DNA of 64,000 nucleotides from Mannheimia haemolytica (GTDB lineage: Bacteria; Pseudomonadota; Gammaproteobacteria; Enterobacterales; Pasteurellaceae), in the NCBI RefSeq assembly GCF_004342115.1, contig NZ_SMAC01000003.1:1-64000 (forward strand). The letters run 5' to 3'. Made by a program: the position numbers and the translations under genes. Shown piece after piece: positions 16,574 to 27,205 of the stretch. Under the pieces are notes generated by a model. That model did not search any database, was not told the origin of the DNA, and was given only the letters and a program-made list of their open reading frames with translations. Numbering within the stretch: the stretch's first letter is position 1; each line of letters begins with the position of its first letter.

Positions 16574-18169
16574 TTACAAATTAGAGGCTAAAATCAACCG
16601 CTTGGTGTATTCTTGTTGTGGATTTTCAAAAATTTGAGTGACATCACCGCTTTCTACAATCTCACCTTGGCTCATTACAATCACTCGGTCGCTAAGTGCC
16701 TTGATGACCGCCAAATCGTGGCTGATGAAAATATAACTTAAGCCGTATTTTTTCTGTAAGCGGTTAAGCAATTCAATTACAGTGATCTGAGTAGAGCGGT
16801 CAAGTGCTGAGGTTGGCTCATCAAGCAATACAAATTTCGGCTCTAAAATGATTGCCCTTGCAATCGCAATCCGCTGGCGTTGTCCGCCCGAAAATTCGTG
16901 CGGATAGCGGTTAATCATTGCAGGGTTGAGATTAACCTCTTCCAACATTTTCATTACTTTTTCCCGCCGTTCGGTTTTGCTCATTTGAGGGCAATGTACG
17001 GTTAAGCCCTCAGCAATAATTTCCCCAACTGTTAAGCGAGGAGAAAGTGAGTTGAACGGGTCTTGGAACACCATTTGCATATCTTTTTTCAGGGCTTGAC
17101 GTTCGGCTTTATTCAGATTAGCCAGTGTCTTACCTGCAAATGTAATATTGCCGCGATAATCTAAAATCTGCATAATGGCACGCCCAAGGGTAGATTTCCC
17201 GGAGCCGGATTCGCCTACAATGCCGAGCGTTTCGCCGGTTTTCAAGTGCAATGAAATATCTTTTAACGCATTAAACACCTTTTTCGGCTTACCGAATAGC
17301 GAGCGTTTTAAAATATAATCTACCTTAATATGCTCACCCTGAAGCAAGGTTGGTGCATTTGGCGGTAATTCCCCTTTTAAATTAGTTGGAATCGGGGTAA
17401 GTAGCTCCACCGTATAAGGATGTTGCGGATTGGTGAACACAGTTTCCGTTTCGCCTCGCTCAATAATTTCGCCGTTTTGCATTACGCAGACTAAGTCACT
17501 GTATTTATGCACCAAGCGTAAATCGTGGGAAATTAAGATAATCGCCATTCCCATATCACGCTGTAAGTCGTGCATTAAATCCAAAATTTCCGCTTGGGTT
17601 GTGACATCCAGGGCGGTGGTCGGCTCATCGGCAATCAATAAATCGGGTTTGTTGATAATTGCCATTGCAATCATAATTCGTTGTAGCTGACCGCCGGAAA
17701 ACTCGTGCGGATAGCAAATCATTTTCTTTTCCGCATCGGGAATTTTTACTTTTTGCAAAGTTTCCAACACCATTTTTTCCGCTTCGGCATTGCTGATTTG
17801 CGGATTATGGGTTTGAACCGTCTCAGCAACCTGCTTGCCAATCGGCATATAAGGATTGAGTGAGGTCATTGGCTCTTGGAAAATCATACCGATGCGATCA
17901 CCTCGAACTGTTTGCATTGCTTTTTCAGATAGAGTAAGCAAGTTTTGTTCTTCAAAAATGATGCTTGAGCGTTCACCGAATGAGACGATATTTTTAGGCA
18001 ATAACTGCATAATTGCCATTGAAGTAACGGATTTACCCGAACCCGATTCCCCCACAATCGCAAGGGTTTGCCCTTTTTCAATCGAGAACGAGACATTACG
18101 CACTGCGTGAACTAATTCTTCGTCCGTTTTTAAATAAACATCGAGATTATTTACTGCTAATAATTCCAT
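16574..18169 (-). CDS. Oligopeptide ABC transporter, fused double ATPase (YejF-like)
   Basis: A 531-residue protein with two complete ABC modules in one chain. Module one (residues ~1-265) has GESGSGKSVTS, FSGGQLQRIMIAMA and LLIADEPTTALD. Module two (~280-531) has [25 protein letters not shown] and VLLDEPTSALD. Each carries the C-terminal OppD/OppF-type extension (NPQHPYTVELL and NPQQEYTKRL). In E. coli the Opp importer uses separate OppD and OppF, whereas YejF of the microcin C/peptide importer is a fusion like this one. Here the fusion sits nine bases after oppC, so one polypeptide should power the OppBC pore. Both modules keep their catalytic motifs. Confidence 0.88.
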   Translation of the reverse strand: MELLAVNNLDVYLKTDEELVHAVRNVSFSIEKGQTLAIVGESGSGKSVTSMAIMQLLPKNIVSFGERSSIIFEEQNLLTLSEKAMQTVRGDRIGMIFQEPMTSLNPYMPIGKQVAETVQTHNPQISNAEAEKMVLETLQKVKIPDAEKKMICYPHEFSGGQLQRIMIAMAIINKPDLLIADEPTTALDVTTQAEILDLMHDLQRDMGMAIILISHDLRLVHKYSDLVCVMQNGEIIERGETETVFTNPQHPYTVELLTPIPTNLKGELPPNAPTLLQGEHIKVDYILKRSLFGKPKKVFNALKDISLHLKTGETLGIVGESGSGKSTLGRAIMQILDYRGNITFAGKTLANLNKAERQALKKDMQMVFQDPFNSLSPRLTVGEIIAEGLTVHCPQMSKTERREKVMKMLEEVNLNPAMINRYPHEFSGGQRQRIAIARAIILEPKFVLLDEPTSALDRSTQITVIELLNRLQKKYGLSYIFISHDLAVIKALSDRVIVMSQGEIVESGDVTQIFENPQQEYTKRLILASNL

Positions 18170-18178
18170 TCTAAACCT

Positions 18179-19078
18179 CTATTTATCTTTTGGATCGAGG
18201 GCATCACGCAAGCCATCACCAATAAAATTAAAACAAAACAGTGTTAAACATAAGAAAAAGGCAGGGAAAGCCAGTAGCCAAGGCGAGGTTTCCATTTGTG
18301 CCGCTCCGTCGCTTAATAATGCCCCCCAACTGCTCATCGGCTCTTGTGTACCAAGCCCTAAGAAACTTAAGAACGATTCAAACAAAATCAGAGATGGTAC
18401 TTCAAGGGAGGCATAAACCACCACTAAGCCTAAAACGTTAGGCACAATGTGTCGCCAAATAATTTGACGGCGGGAAACGCCACACACAATCGCTGCTTCC
18501 ACAAACTCTTTATTTTTAAGCGAAAGAGTTTGACCACGTACAATACGGGCAAGGTTCAGCCACGCTACCATACCGATTGCAATGAAAATCAGGAAAATAT
18601 TCTGCCCGAAGAACGTAACCAGCAAAATTACGAAGAACATAAATGGGAATGAGCTTAAAATTTCCAGAAAACGCATCATCACCATATCGACTTTACCGCC
18701 GAAATAACCGGAAATTGCTCCATAGATTGTACCGATAAGCACCGCAATTAATGCACCGGCAATCCCTACCATTAACGAAATGCGTCCACCGATTGCAACT
18801 CGAACCAGCAAATCACGCCCTGAAGAATCAGTACCGAAATAGTGTTGAGATTCAAAATCCGGAGCAATCCCCATCATATTCCAATCGGTATCTTCATAGC
18901 TAAACGGCATTAGCATTGGGGCAAAGGTAATAAAAAGAATAATACAACAAAGAATAATCAAACTTGCCACAGCCGCCTTATTTCGGAAAAAACGGCGGCG
19001 TGCATCTTGCCATAAACTTCGTCCTTGAATGGTTGAGGTAACCTCAACAAGCGGTTGATTTTTTGAAGAATTTTGCAT
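18179..19078 (-). CDS. oppC: Oligopeptide ABC transporter permease OppC
   Basis: A 299-residue inner-membrane permease with an N-terminal cytoplasmic tail, about six transmembrane helices and the OppC/DppC signature: HYFGTDSSGRDLLVRVAIGG near residue 100 and the ATPase-coupling loop EFVEAAIVCGVSRRQIIWRH near 215. It pairs with OppB to make the peptide channel. It lies 14 bases after oppB and nine before the double ATPase. Confidence 0.9.
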   Translation of the reverse strand: MQNSSKNQPLVEVTSTIQGRSLWQDARRRFFRNKAAVASLIILCCIILFITFAPMLMPFSYEDTDWNMMGIAPDFESQHYFGTDSSGRDLLVRVAIGGRISLMVGIAGALIAVLIGTIYGAISGYFGGKVDMVMMRFLEILSSFPFMFFVILLVTFFGQNIFLIFIAIGMVAWLNLARIVRGQTLSLKNKEFVEAAIVCGVSRRQIIWRHIVPNVLGLVVVYASLEVPSLILFESFLSFLGLGTQEPMSSWGALLSDGAAQMETSPWLLAFPAFFLCLTLFCFNFIGDGLRDALDPKDK

Positions 19079-19092
19079 TTTCCGCTTTACTC

Positions 19093-20016
19093 CTATGAAT
19101 AACGAATTTTCGGGTCGATGACCGCATATAAAATATCAACAATCGCATTAAATAAAATGGTGAGCGTACCTACCAAAATGGTTAGGCTTAATACTAATGA
19201 ATAGTCACGATTTAATGCTCCGTTTACGAACAACTGCCCGATTCCCGGTAAGCCAAACACGCTTTCAATTACCATCGAGCCGGTAATAATGCCAACAAAA
19301 GCCGGGCCTAAATAAGTGATCACAGGCAACAATGCCGGACGCAAAGCGTGTTTGAAAATAATTTTACGCATTGGCAAGCCTTTTGCCTTAGCGGTGCGAA
19401 TAAAATTAGAGTGCAACACCTCAATCATTGAACCACGAGTAATACGGGCAATGCCGGCAACATAGCTAATGGTTAAAGAGAGAACAGGTAAAACCATATA
19501 GTAGAGCTGACCACCGTTCCAACCACCGGCAGGCAACCATTTGAGATAAATCGCAAACATGAGTACCAACAGCGGAGCAAAGACAAAGCTCGGCATAATA
19601 ATACCCGTCATTGAAAAGCCCATCACTAAATAATCCCATTTACTATTTTGCTTAAGTGCAGCGATAGTTCCTGCGGTTAAACCGATAAGCACCGCAAAAA
19701 TAAAGGCAGTAATGCCCAGTTTTATCGAAACAGGAAACGCAGAAGCAATCAGATTATTTACCGATTGATCTTTATATTTAAAAGATGGACCGAAATCGCC
19801 TTTTGACAGATTTTCCATATAAAGAAAATACTGCTTATACAGCGGTTCATTCAGGTGATATTTTGCCTCGATATTTGCCATTACTTTCGGCGGATAGGCT
19901 TTCTCACTGGTAAATGGGCTACCCGGGGCAAGCCGCATCAGGAAAAAGGAAAAGGTAATCAGAATTAGTAGGGTTGGAATCGCCTCAAGAAGACGTTTAA
20001 AAATAAACTTCAGCAT
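19093..20016 (-). CDS. oppB: Oligopeptide ABC transporter permease OppB
   Basis: A 307-residue permease nearly collinear with E. coli OppB: MLKFIFKRLLEAIPTLLILI at the N-terminus, LMRLAPGSPFT, the GDFGPSFKYKDQSVN block, and the coupling loop NFIRTAKAKGLPMRKIIFKH. ATG 20016 is chosen over the GTG at 20025 because AAGAG is correctly spaced for it and it matches the E. coli start. It is the first gene of the operon; no oppA substrate-binding gene precedes it, since the upstream neighbour is the terminator of potABC. A binding protein must be encoded elsewhere. Confidence 0.92.
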   Translation of the reverse strand: MLKFIFKRLLEAIPTLLILITFSFFLMRLAPGSPFTSEKAYPPKVMANIEAKYHLNEPLYKQYFLYMENLSKGDFGPSFKYKDQSVNNLIASAFPVSIKLGITAFIFAVLIGLTAGTIAALKQNSKWDYLVMGFSMTGIIMPSFVFAPLLVLMFAIYLKWLPAGGWNGGQLYYMVLPVLSLTISYVAGIARITRGSMIEVLHSNFIRTAKAKGLPMRKIIFKHALRPALLPVITYLGPAFVGIITGSMVIESVFGLPGIGQLFVNGALNRDYSLVLSLTILVGTLTILFNAIVDILYAVIDPKIRYS

Positions 20017-20157
20017 AAGCACCACTCTTTTTAGTTATATTGGTAGGCAATTAATAGCGTAAATTAACGGCTTTGTAAAGATATTGATTAGTTATGGCTA
20101 TTTTTATAAGAATTAATTATTCTTAAGCGGTTGTTTTTTTAGCTTATTTTTGTAAAA

Positions 20158-20193
20158 AAATCGGCACTTTAATACTCTTTAAAGTGCCGATTT
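20158..20193 (-). terminator. Terminator of potABC
   Basis: The perfect 14-bp stem AAATCGGCACTTTA / TAAAGTGCCGATTT is followed on the minus strand by a T-run. It starts 13 bases after the potC stop. Confidence 0.88.
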
Positions 20194-20206
20194 ATGTATA
20201 CGATTT

Positions 20207-20974
20207 TTAGACTTTTTTCTTCACAACTAACTGGCTTAATACCACTAATGTTAATGAGAAAATAATCATAATAGTTGCTAGTGCATTCACTTCAGGTGTT
20301 ACACCTGTTTTAACCAATGAGAAAATTTTCAGTGGTAAAACTTCGTAGCTTGGGCTTGTCACGAAAGATGAAACAATAACGTCATCTAACGAAATCGTAA
20401 AGCTTAACAACCAGCCTGAAATAATCGAAGGTAATGCCAGTGGTAAAATAATTTTACGCAAAATAGTCACTTCACTTGCACCTAGGTCTTTTGCAGCTTC
20501 TAGCATTTTGCCGTCAAAATCGCTGAGGCGTGAGGAAATTGCAATTACCACATAAGGCAAACAGAAAGTAATGTGTGCAATTAATAGCGAAATAAAGCCT
20601 AGCTTGATACCTAAGATCATAAATAATACGAGCATAGATACCGCCATTACGATATCAGGCGACATCATTACCACGAATAACATTCCGCCCACTAGCTTTT
20701 TACCACGGAAACGGTAACGGTAAAGCGCAATAGAGGTTAATGCCCCTAAAATGGTTGAGAATGTTGCCGCAAAGAACGCAATAGTTAATGAGTTCAATGT
20801 TGCTTGTACAAGCGTATCATTACTGAATAAACGCTCATACCAATTCCAAGTAAAGCCTTTCCAATTTAATCCAAAGCGGTCTTCATTAAAGGAGTTGATC
20901 ACTAAAATGATAATTGGAATATAGAGATATGCAAAAACAACCAACATAAAAAGGTTTCTAAACATCTTTTTCAT
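20207..20974 (-). CDS. potC: Spermidine/putrescine ABC transporter permease
   Basis: A 255-residue permease with six transmembrane segments and the EAA coupling loop [20 protein letters not shown]. Together with PotB it forms the polyamine channel driven by PotA. The start codon overlaps the potB stop (TAATG), so translation is coupled. No potD (periplasmic polyamine-binding protein) follows; a terminator stands right after the stop, so PotD must be encoded elsewhere. Confidence 0.92.
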   Translation of the reverse strand: MKKMFRNLFMLVVFAYLYIPIIILVINSFNEDRFGLNWKGFTWNWYERLFSNDTLVQATLNSLTIAFFAATFSTILGALTSIALYRYRFRGKKLVGGMLFVVMMSPDIVMAVSMLVLFMILGIKLGFISLLIAHITFCLPYVVIAISSRLSDFDGKMLEAAKDLGASEVTILRKIILPLALPSIISGWLLSFTISLDDVIVSSFVTSPSYEVLPLKIFSLVKTGVTPEVNALATIMIIFSLTLVVLSQLVVKKKV

Positions 20975-21837
20975 TATTCAAGCTCCACCTTTTTATTTAA
21001 TAATTTGTTTGCACGATAGTAAACATAAAGCATTAATGCCATTAAGATAGTTAATGCAATACTTACTGCTGAACCTAATGCAAATTGGTTGGTATTTAAG
21101 AACAAGCTCTTAATAATGTTACCTACTAACGGTGTTTTACCGCCGCCTAATAAATCTGCCACATAGAACATACCCATTGCCGGAAGTAATACTAATAAAC
21201 AACCTGCGACAATGCCCGGCATTGTTAATGGAATAGTCACTTTAATAAAACGCTGGAAGGCGTTTGCACCTAAGTCTTTTGCAGCTTCTAGTAAGCGGTT
21301 ATCAATTTTCTCGATTGATGAATAAAGCGGTAGAATCATAAAAGGTAATAGAATGTAAACTAAACCAATAATAATCGCAATTTCTGAGTTTAATAAACGC
21401 ATTGGCTCGCTGATGATACCTAAAGCCATCAAGCTTTCATTTAAAAAGCCTTTTACGCCTAAGAAAATCTTAATGCCATAAATACGAATCAGTGAGTTAG
21501 TCCAAAACGGTAGAACTACTAAAAACAGTAAAAACGGACGAATTCTTTCCGGCATTTTGGCAATAAAAAATGCAAAGGGATAGCCGATGATCAAACAGAA
21601 AAAGGTGGCAATGCCCGCCATATATAGCGAGTTCCACAATACTGCTGCATAGGTGTCATTAAACAGTGATTTATAAGCATCAAAACTAAATGCAAAGTCC
21701 ACAAAATACTGACTTTGACGGTTTTCTGTTAAGAAGCTGATGATTAAAACGAGTACGTTCGGCACTAATACGAAAAGTAATAACCAACCGAAAATAGTTG
21801 CGACCGCACCATTTTGGAATTTGTTATTCGCCTTCAT
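20974..21837 (-). CDS. potB: Spermidine/putrescine ABC transporter permease
   Basis: A 287-residue permease with six predicted helices and the EAA loop [20 protein letters not shown]. It is similar in length to E. coli PotB. It overlaps potA by 14 bases and potC by one, typical of a tightly coupled potABC operon. Confidence 0.92.
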   Translation of the reverse strand: MKANNKFQNGAVATIFGWLLLFVLVPNVLVLIISFLTENRQSQYFVDFAFSFDAYKSLFNDTYAAVLWNSLYMAGIATFFCLIIGYPFAFFIAKMPERIRPFLLFLVVLPFWTNSLIRIYGIKIFLGVKGFLNESLMALGIISEPMRLLNSEIAIIIGLVYILLPFMILPLYSSIEKIDNRLLEAAKDLGANAFQRFIKVTIPLTMPGIVAGCLLVLLPAMGMFYVADLLGGGKTPLVGNIIKSLFLNTNQFALGSAVSIALTILMALMLYVYYRANKLLNKKVELE

Positions 21838-22939
21838 CGTTTAACACAACCTCCCAGCCTTCATACCAAGTAAGAGCAACTTTTTGTCCCACTTCGTGGT
21901 CAATGTTCGGATCGTCTTCATTGAAGAACTCGCTAACCAATACATTCATACCGTTATGATCTAATCTCACGCTAGACTCTAATGTCATACCTTTGTAGTT
22001 ACGGTCGATAATATGACCGATAATTGCTTTCGAGCTTTCGTTTTCGTCTAACTCCTCAATCACAATATCTTCAGGGCGTAACAATACTTTTAATTTTTGG
22101 TTCGGCTGAACCTCTAAATCTTCCACTTTGATATTGCAAATGCGACCTTCTACGTTTGCTTTTACATTAGTTGCATCAACACGCTCAATTACAGTTGCAT
22201 CAAAAACGTTAATTTCGCCGATGAAACGAGCTACAAATAAGTTACTTGGCTCTTCGTAAATCTCACGTGGTGTACCGTCTTGAGCGATTTTACCAGCGTT
22301 CATTACGATAATACGATCAGACATGGTTAAGGCTTCTTCCTGATCGTGGGTCACAAAAATAAAGGTAATGCCTAATTGACGTTGCAATGCTTTTAATTCA
22401 TTTTGCATCTCTTTACGCAATTTATAATCTAACGCAGAAAGCGATTCGTCTAACAACAATACTTTCGGTTTATTTACCACCGCACGGGCAATTGCAATAC
22501 GTTGTTGCTGACCACCGGAAAGCTGAGCCGGTTTTTGTTGAGCGCGGTCTTCTAAACGCACCATTCGTAATGCTTCCATCACACGTGGCTCAATTTCAGC
22601 ATTTGGCACTTTTTGCATACGCAGCCCGAAAGCCACGTTTTCAAAAATCGTCATATGTGGGAAAAGGGCATAGCTTTGGAATACGGTGTTTACCGGGCGT
22701 TGCTCCGCCGGAACGTTAGAAACATCTTGCCCATCAAGAATAATTGAACCTTCAGTTAAATCTTCAAAACCGGCAATTAAACGTAACGCAGTTGTTTTAC
22801 CACAACCGGAAGGGCCTAAAATTGTTAAAAATTCACCATCGTTAATGGTTAAATTTAAATTTTTAAGAATCGTTTTACTACCGTAGCTTTTTGTTACATT
22901 TTTAAGCTCAATGATAGCTTTCTGTTCTACTTTTTCCAT
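21824..22939 (-). CDS. potA: Spermidine/putrescine ABC transporter ATP-binding protein
   Basis: A 371-residue ABC ATPase with Walker [10 protein letters not shown], signature [14 protein letters not shown] and Walker [13 protein letters not shown] (Ser in place of the usual Pro, as in other PotA proteins). A C-terminal TOBE-type regulatory domain follows ([13 protein letters not shown] near residue 270). It energises polyamine import through PotBC. First gene of potABC. Confidence 0.93.
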   Translation of the reverse strand: MEKVEQKAIIELKNVTKSYGSKTILKNLNLTINDGEFLTILGPSGCGKTTALRLIAGFEDLTEGSIILDGQDVSNVPAEQRPVNTVFQSYALFPHMTIFENVAFGLRMQKVPNAEIEPRVMEALRMVRLEDRAQQKPAQLSGGQQQRIAIARAVVNKPKVLLLDESLSALDYKLRKEMQNELKALQRQLGITFIFVTHDQEEALTMSDRIIVMNAGKIAQDGTPREIYEEPSNLFVARFIGEINVFDATVIERVDATNVKANVEGRICNIKVEDLEVQPNQKLKVLLRPEDIVIEELDENESSKAIIGHIIDRNYKGMTLESSVRLDHNGMNVLVSEFFNEDDPNIDHEVGQKVALTWYEGWEVVLNDEGE

Positions 22940-23080
22940 CTACTGTTTTTTTCCCTTAAATTAAAAAGAAAAGGAGTTATAAAATCAGGCGTTTGCCCCC
23001 AAAAAATCAACTTATAATGATATAGCTAAAGGGGCAAGATTGAAAGGAAAAATTTGCGTTTTGGGGATTTTTCTCTGATG

Positions 23081-23140
23081 AACAAGCGGTCGGATTTTCA
23101 AAGTTTTTTGCAAATTTTCCTGAAAATTCGACCGCTTGTT
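23081..23140. repeat. Inverted pair of uptake signals in the potA-rep divergent intergenic region
   Basis: AACAAGCGGTCGGATTTTCA and TGAAAATTCGACCGCTTGTT form a long stem with a small internal mismatch. The stem is followed by TTCTTTCC, 47 bases before the rep ATG. No gene ends here, since potA and rep are divergent, so it is not an ordinary end-of-gene terminator. Apart from this the 247-base intergenic region shows nothing I can assign. Confidence 0.6.
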
Positions 23141-23186
23141 TTCTTTCCGTTAAAATAGTTGTCAAAATTACTTTTGAATAGATTCA

Positions 23187-25205
23187 ATGAAACTCAATTC
23201 TCAACAACAACAAGCAGTAGAATATACCAAAGGGGCTTGCCTTGTGCTGGCTGGTGCCGGCTCGGGTAAGACTCGGGTGATTATTAATAAAATCGCACAT
23301 TTAATTGCACATTGTGGCTATTCGCCTAAGCAGATTGCAGCAGTAACCTTTACCAACAAAGCTGCTCGGGAAATGCGTGAACGGGTGGCTCATTCTATCG
23401 GCAAAGAAAACAGCAAAGGTTTAACCATTTCGACTTTTCACACACTTGGGTTTGAAATTTTAAAACGCGAATATAAATTGCTCGGTTTTAAATCGGGTAT
23501 GACCTTGTTTGATGAGCAGGATCAAATTGCTTTGCTGAAACATTTATTGCCTGAAAATGTGACGGAAGATAAGGATCTGCTGAAAGCCTTAATTGCCACT
23601 ATTTCTAACTGGAAAAACGATTTGCTTTCGCCTGAAAGGGTACTTACTCGTGTGCGTGATGAACGTGAGCGAGTGTTTTCACATTTTTATCAGCTCTACC
23701 AGAATCAACTTAAGGCTTATAATGCGTTGGATTTTGATGATTTGATTATGTTGCCGGTGTTGCTGTTCCGCCAATTTCCCGAAGCAAAATCTCGTTGGCA
23801 ACAGAAAATTCGCTATTTGTTAGTTGATGAATATCAAGACACCAACACCAGCCAATATGAGTTAATTAAGCTGATTGTCGGCAACGAGCCAAACTTTACG
23901 GTCGTGGGCGATGATGACCAATCAATTTACTCTTGGCGTGGGGCGAAGCCTGAAAATATGCAACGGTTACGGGAAGATTTTGATTTGCAAGTGATTAAAC
24001 TTGAGCAAAATTACCGTTCCAGCCAGCGGATTCTGCATTGTGCCAATATTCTGATTGATAATAACGATCACTTGTTTAGCAAGCGGCTGTTTTCAGAACT
24101 GGGGCAAGGGGAAAAATTACAGGTCATTGAGGCAAAAAATGAGGAACACGAAGCGGAACGCATTGTGGGCGAGCTGATTGCCCATCGTTTCTCGAAAAAG
24201 ACCAAATACAAAGATTATGCAATTTTGTATCGAGGCAACCATCAATCCCGCTTGTTGGAAAAATTGCTAATGCAAAACCGCATTCCGTATAAAATTTCGG
24301 GTGGTACGTCATTTTTTGCTCGAGCGGAAATCAAAGATATGATGGCGTATCTGCGGTTGGTAGTGAATCAAGACGATGATGCAGCTTTCTTGCGTATTGT
24401 GAATACGCCGAAACGGGAAATTGGGGCGGCAACGCTAGAAAAATTAGGCATACTTGCTAATGAAAAGCAGGTCAGTTTGTTTGAGGCGATTTTTGATTTT
24501 GAACTCATACAACGCCTCACGCCAAAGCCTTACCAAGCCTTACAGGATTTTGCCCGCTGGATTGTGGAAATTGCCGATCAAGCCGATAGATCCGATCCGA
24601 TTGAAGCAGTAAAAGATCTGTTGGCGAAAATTCAGTATGAAGCCTATTTGTATGAAATGGCGGCGAACCCAAAAGTAGCGGAAATGCAAAGCCGTAATGT
24701 GCAGACCTTGTTTGAATGGGTGCAAGCGATGTTAGAGGGCGATGAAATAGAGCCTCCGATGAATTTGGTGCAAGTGGTAAACCGTTTAACCTTGCGAGAT
24801 ATGCTCGAACGTGGCGAAGAGGACGATGAAGCCGATCAAGTTCAACTAATGACTCTTCACGCCTCGAAAGGGTTGGAATTTCCGCACGTTTTCTTAATCG
24901 GTATGGAAGAGGGGATTCTGCCACACCAAACCAGCCTTGATGAGGACAATGTAGAAGAAGAGCGGCGTTTGGCTTATGTCGGCATTACCCGAGCCCAACA
25001 AACGCTCACGTTTTCACTGTGTAAAGAACGTCGCCAATATGGCGAAATCATCAAACCTGAGCCGAGCCGGTTTTTACTGGAATTGCCACAAGATGATTTG
25101 GAGTGGGAAAGTGAAAAGCCAAGAATGACCGAACAGGAAAAAGAGGCAAAATCTTCTGCAAATATTGCAAATTTAATGGCGATGCTGAAAGCAAATAAGA
25201 AATAA
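23187..25205 (+). CDS. rep: ATP-dependent DNA helicase Rep
   Basis: A 672-residue superfamily 1A helicase. Walker A is GAGSGKT at residues ~23-29, motif Ia [11 protein letters not shown], motif [12 protein letters not shown], motif [16 protein letters not shown], motif IV/V LEQNYRS and [14 protein letters not shown], motif [13 protein letters not shown]. Length and motif spelling match Rep rather than UvrD (about 720 residues). It unwinds DNA 3'-5' and helps replication forks through protein blocks. Convergent with aspA. Confidence 0.95.
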   Translation: MKLNSQQQQAVEYTKGACLVLAGAGSGKTRVIINKIAHLIAHCGYSPKQIAAVTFTNKAAREMRERVAHSIGKENSKGLTISTFHTLGFEILKREYKLLGFKSGMTLFDEQDQIALLKHLLPENVTEDKDLLKALIATISNWKNDLLSPERVLTRVRDERERVFSHFYQLYQNQLKAYNALDFDDLIMLPVLLFRQFPEAKSRWQQKIRYLLVDEYQDTNTSQYELIKLIVGNEPNFTVVGDDDQSIYSWRGAKPENMQRLREDFDLQVIKLEQNYRSSQRILHCANILIDNNDHLFSKRLFSELGQGEKLQVIEAKNEEHEAERIVGELIAHRFSKKTKYKDYAILYRGNHQSRLLEKLLMQNRIPYKISGGTSFFARAEIKDMMAYLRLVVNQDDDAAFLRIVNTPKREIGAATLEKLGILANEKQVSLFEAIFDFELIQRLTPKPYQALQDFARWIVEIADQADRSDPIEAVKDLLAKIQYEAYLYEMAANPKVAEMQSRNVQTLFEWVQAMLEGDEIEPPMNLVQVVNRLTLRDMLERGEEDDEADQVQLMTLHASKGLEFPHVFLIGMEEGILPHQTSLDEDNVEEERRLAYVGITRAQQTLTFSLCKERRQYGEIIKPEPSRFLLELPQDDLEWESEKPRMTEQEKEAKSSANIANLMAMLKANKK

Positions 25206-25212
25206 TGGGATA

Positions 25213-25270
25213 ACAAGCGGTCTGATTTTGGTAAAAATTTGCAATTTTTTGCCAGAATCAGACCGCTTGT
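25213..25270. terminator. Bidirectional paired-uptake-signal terminator (rep / aspA)
   Basis: The perfect 15-bp inverted repeat ACAAGCGGTCTGATT (25213-25227) / AATCAGACCGCTTGT (25256-25270) lies between two convergent genes. The arms are extended uptake signals. Confidence 0.75.
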
Positions 25271-25279
25271 AAACAATGA

Positions 25280-26707
25280 TTATTCCTCTTCGGTAAAGCG
25301 TTTGGCTTTATAAGTCGGATTCATTAAGTTCTCAATCGAGAGAATATCATCGAGTTGTTCTTCGGTGAGTAAGCCTCGCTCAAGCACAACTTCTCGTACA
25401 CTTTTGCCGGTGGTTGCACAAATTTTGCCGACAATATCACCATTATGGTGGCCGATAAATGGATTGAGGTAGGTCACAATACCAATAGAGCTGAACACAT
25501 AGTTTTGGCAGATGTCACGGTTAGCGGTAATACCGTCAATACATTTATCACGTAGATTAATACATGCATTGGAAAGCAGCTCGATAGATTCAAACATTGC
25601 TTGCCCGATAACCGGCTCCATTACGTTAAGCTGTAATTGACCGGCCTCTGCTGCAAAAGTAACGGTGGTGTCGTTACCAATCACTTTAAAGCACACTTGG
25701 TTTACGACTTCAGGTACAACAGGGTTTACTTTTGCCGGCATAATAGATGAGCCGGCTTGTAATTCCGGAAGATTAATTTCATTTAAGCCGGCACGTGGGC
25801 CTGATGAAAGTAATCGTAAGTCATTACACACTTTAGAAAGTTTGACGGCGGTGCGTTTTAATGCACCGTGAACCATTACATAAGCACCACAGTCAGATGT
25901 TGCCTCAATGAGATTTTCAGACAGTGAGCAAGGCAGTTGCGTGACTTCGGCTAAATATTTGACTGCAAGAGTAGAGTAACCCTCTGGCGTATTCAGACCA
26001 GTACCGATAGCGGTTGCGCCTAAATTCACTTCAAGAAGCAATTCTGCCGTCCGTTTAAGGTTACGAACCTCTTCATCTAATAATACGGCAAAAGCTTTAA
26101 ATTCCTGACCGAGCGTCATTGGCACGGCATCTTGTAACTGCGTTCTTCCCATTTTTAGTACATCGGAAAACTCAGTGGCTTTATTTTCAAATGCAGTTTG
26201 TAGGTAAGTGATTTTATTGATTAATTTAGTGATACTGTTATAAACCGCGATGCGGAAACCGGTTGGATAGGCATCATTGGTGGATTGGCTTGCATTAACG
26301 TGATCCATTGGATTGACAATATCATATTTACCTTTTGCCTCGCCCAAAATTTCTAATGCAAGGTTGGCAATCACTTCATTGGTATTCATATTCACCGATG
26401 TGCCGGCTCCACCTTGATAAACATCTGAAGGGAATTGATCGAGACAGCGTCCTTTCACTAATACTTCATCACAGGCTGCCACAATAGCTTTGGCAATTTT
26501 TTTCGGGATTGCACCCAATTCACCATTTGCCAACGCAGTAGCTTTTTTTACCATTACCATGCCACGCACAAATTCAGGTACATCAGAAATGGTGACATTT
26601 GAGATATTAAAATTCTCAATCGCTCTTAATGTATGAATGCCCCAATAAGCACTATTAGGTACTTCTCTTTCACCAAGTAAATCGTGTTCAATACGCACAT
26701 CTGACAT
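25280..26707 (-). CDS. aspA: Aspartate ammonia-lyase
   Basis: A 475-residue fumarase/aspartase-superfamily enzyme converting L-aspartate to fumarate plus ammonia, feeding anaerobic fumarate respiration. The hallmark [11 protein letters not shown] loop, [16 protein letters not shown] and the substrate-binding [16 protein letters not shown] and [12 protein letters not shown] blocks are present and follow E. coli AspA closely. ATG 26707 is chosen because AAGGAG is six bases upstream; the ATG at 26713 directly abuts that Shine-Dalgarno. A possible FNR-like site lies upstream. Confidence 0.96.
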   Translation of the reverse strand: MSDVRIEHDLLGEREVPNSAYWGIHTLRAIENFNISNVTISDVPEFVRGMVMVKKATALANGELGAIPKKIAKAIVAACDEVLVKGRCLDQFPSDVYQGGAGTSVNMNTNEVIANLALEILGEAKGKYDIVNPMDHVNASQSTNDAYPTGFRIAVYNSITKLINKITYLQTAFENKATEFSDVLKMGRTQLQDAVPMTLGQEFKAFAVLLDEEVRNLKRTAELLLEVNLGATAIGTGLNTPEGYSTLAVKYLAEVTQLPCSLSENLIEATSDCGAYVMVHGALKRTAVKLSKVCNDLRLLSSGPRAGLNEINLPELQAGSSIMPAKVNPVVPEVVNQVCFKVIGNDTTVTFAAEAGQLQLNVMEPVIGQAMFESIELLSNACINLRDKCIDGITANRDICQNYVFSSIGIVTYLNPFIGHHNGDIVGKICATTGKSVREVVLERGLLTEEQLDDILSIENLMNPTYKAKRFTEEE

Positions 26708-26774
26708 ATTCATCTCCTTAAAATAAATGACAATCGATTTTGGTAGATAATAACGATTTTAATAGACAAATAAT

Positions 26775-26788
26775 GCGATCTAAATCAA
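26775..26788. promoter_or_regulatory. Possible FNR-like site upstream of aspA
   Basis: GCGATctaaATCAA matches TTGAT-N4-ATCAA at 8 of 10 conserved positions, 68 bases before the aspA ATG. E. coli aspA is activated anaerobically, so the location is sensible, but the left half-site is imperfect. Confidence 0.35.
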
Positions 26789-26849
26789 ATTTTTTGTGAG
26801 CGGACTAGGATATAAATTGGGCTTTCGGATTAAAAAAAGTAATGATAAA

Positions 26850-27128
26850 TTAATATGATGATAAAGCTAAATAAAAGTAAGGCAAGCCAATCAGCCAAGC
26901 AAAAGTAGAAAGCACAACAGCGACGTGGAAATACCAATGTTGGGTTTTATGGCGAAAGTATTTCATACCTAGGTAAACACCGATAGCCCCACCTAAGAGG
27001 CAAAAAGAGAGGAGAGTAATTTCTGGCACTCGCCATTCTTTTTTGATCGCTTTTTGTTTGTCACTATACATTAAATATAAGGCAGCTAGGTTCATTAAGA
27101 CAAAGTAGATAGGCCAAAATAGTTGCAT
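26850..27128 (-). CDS. DUF1294 family small membrane protein
   Basis: A 92-residue membrane protein with three hydrophobic segments. The family signature is visible: YLMYSDKQKAIKKEWRVPE followed by LLGGAIGVYLGMKYFRHKT. DUF1294 proteins are inner-membrane proteins of unknown function, sometimes fused to cold-shock domains; no such domain is present here. ATG 27128 has GAGGA six bases upstream, whereas the ATG at 27134 directly abuts it. It stands alone between aspA and purM. Confidence 0.8.
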   Translation of the reverse strand: MQLFWPIYFVLMNLAALYLMYSDKQKAIKKEWRVPEITLLSFCLLGGAIGVYLGMKYFRHKTQHWYFHVAVVLSTFAWLIGLPYFYLALSSY

Positions 27129-27151
27129 TTGCATTCCTCAATAAAAATTTA

Positions 27152-27181
27152 ACCGCTTGCAGATCAGTTACTACAAGCGGT
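27152..27181 (-). terminator. Uptake-signal hairpin after purM
   Basis: The arms ACCGCTTG (27152-27159) and CAAGCGGT (27174-27181) are followed on the minus strand by AAATTTTTAT. It lies 25 bases past the purM stop. Confidence 0.6.
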
Positions 27182-27205
27182 CAATTTTAGCATTTATTTT
27201 GCAAA

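Noticed and set aside
22387..22719. Long open frame opposite potA
   Set aside because: It is an antisense shadow of potA with no translation signal or recognisable domain.
24517..24924. 135-codon frame opposite rep
   Set aside because: It is a shadow of rep; composition follows the complementary coding strand.
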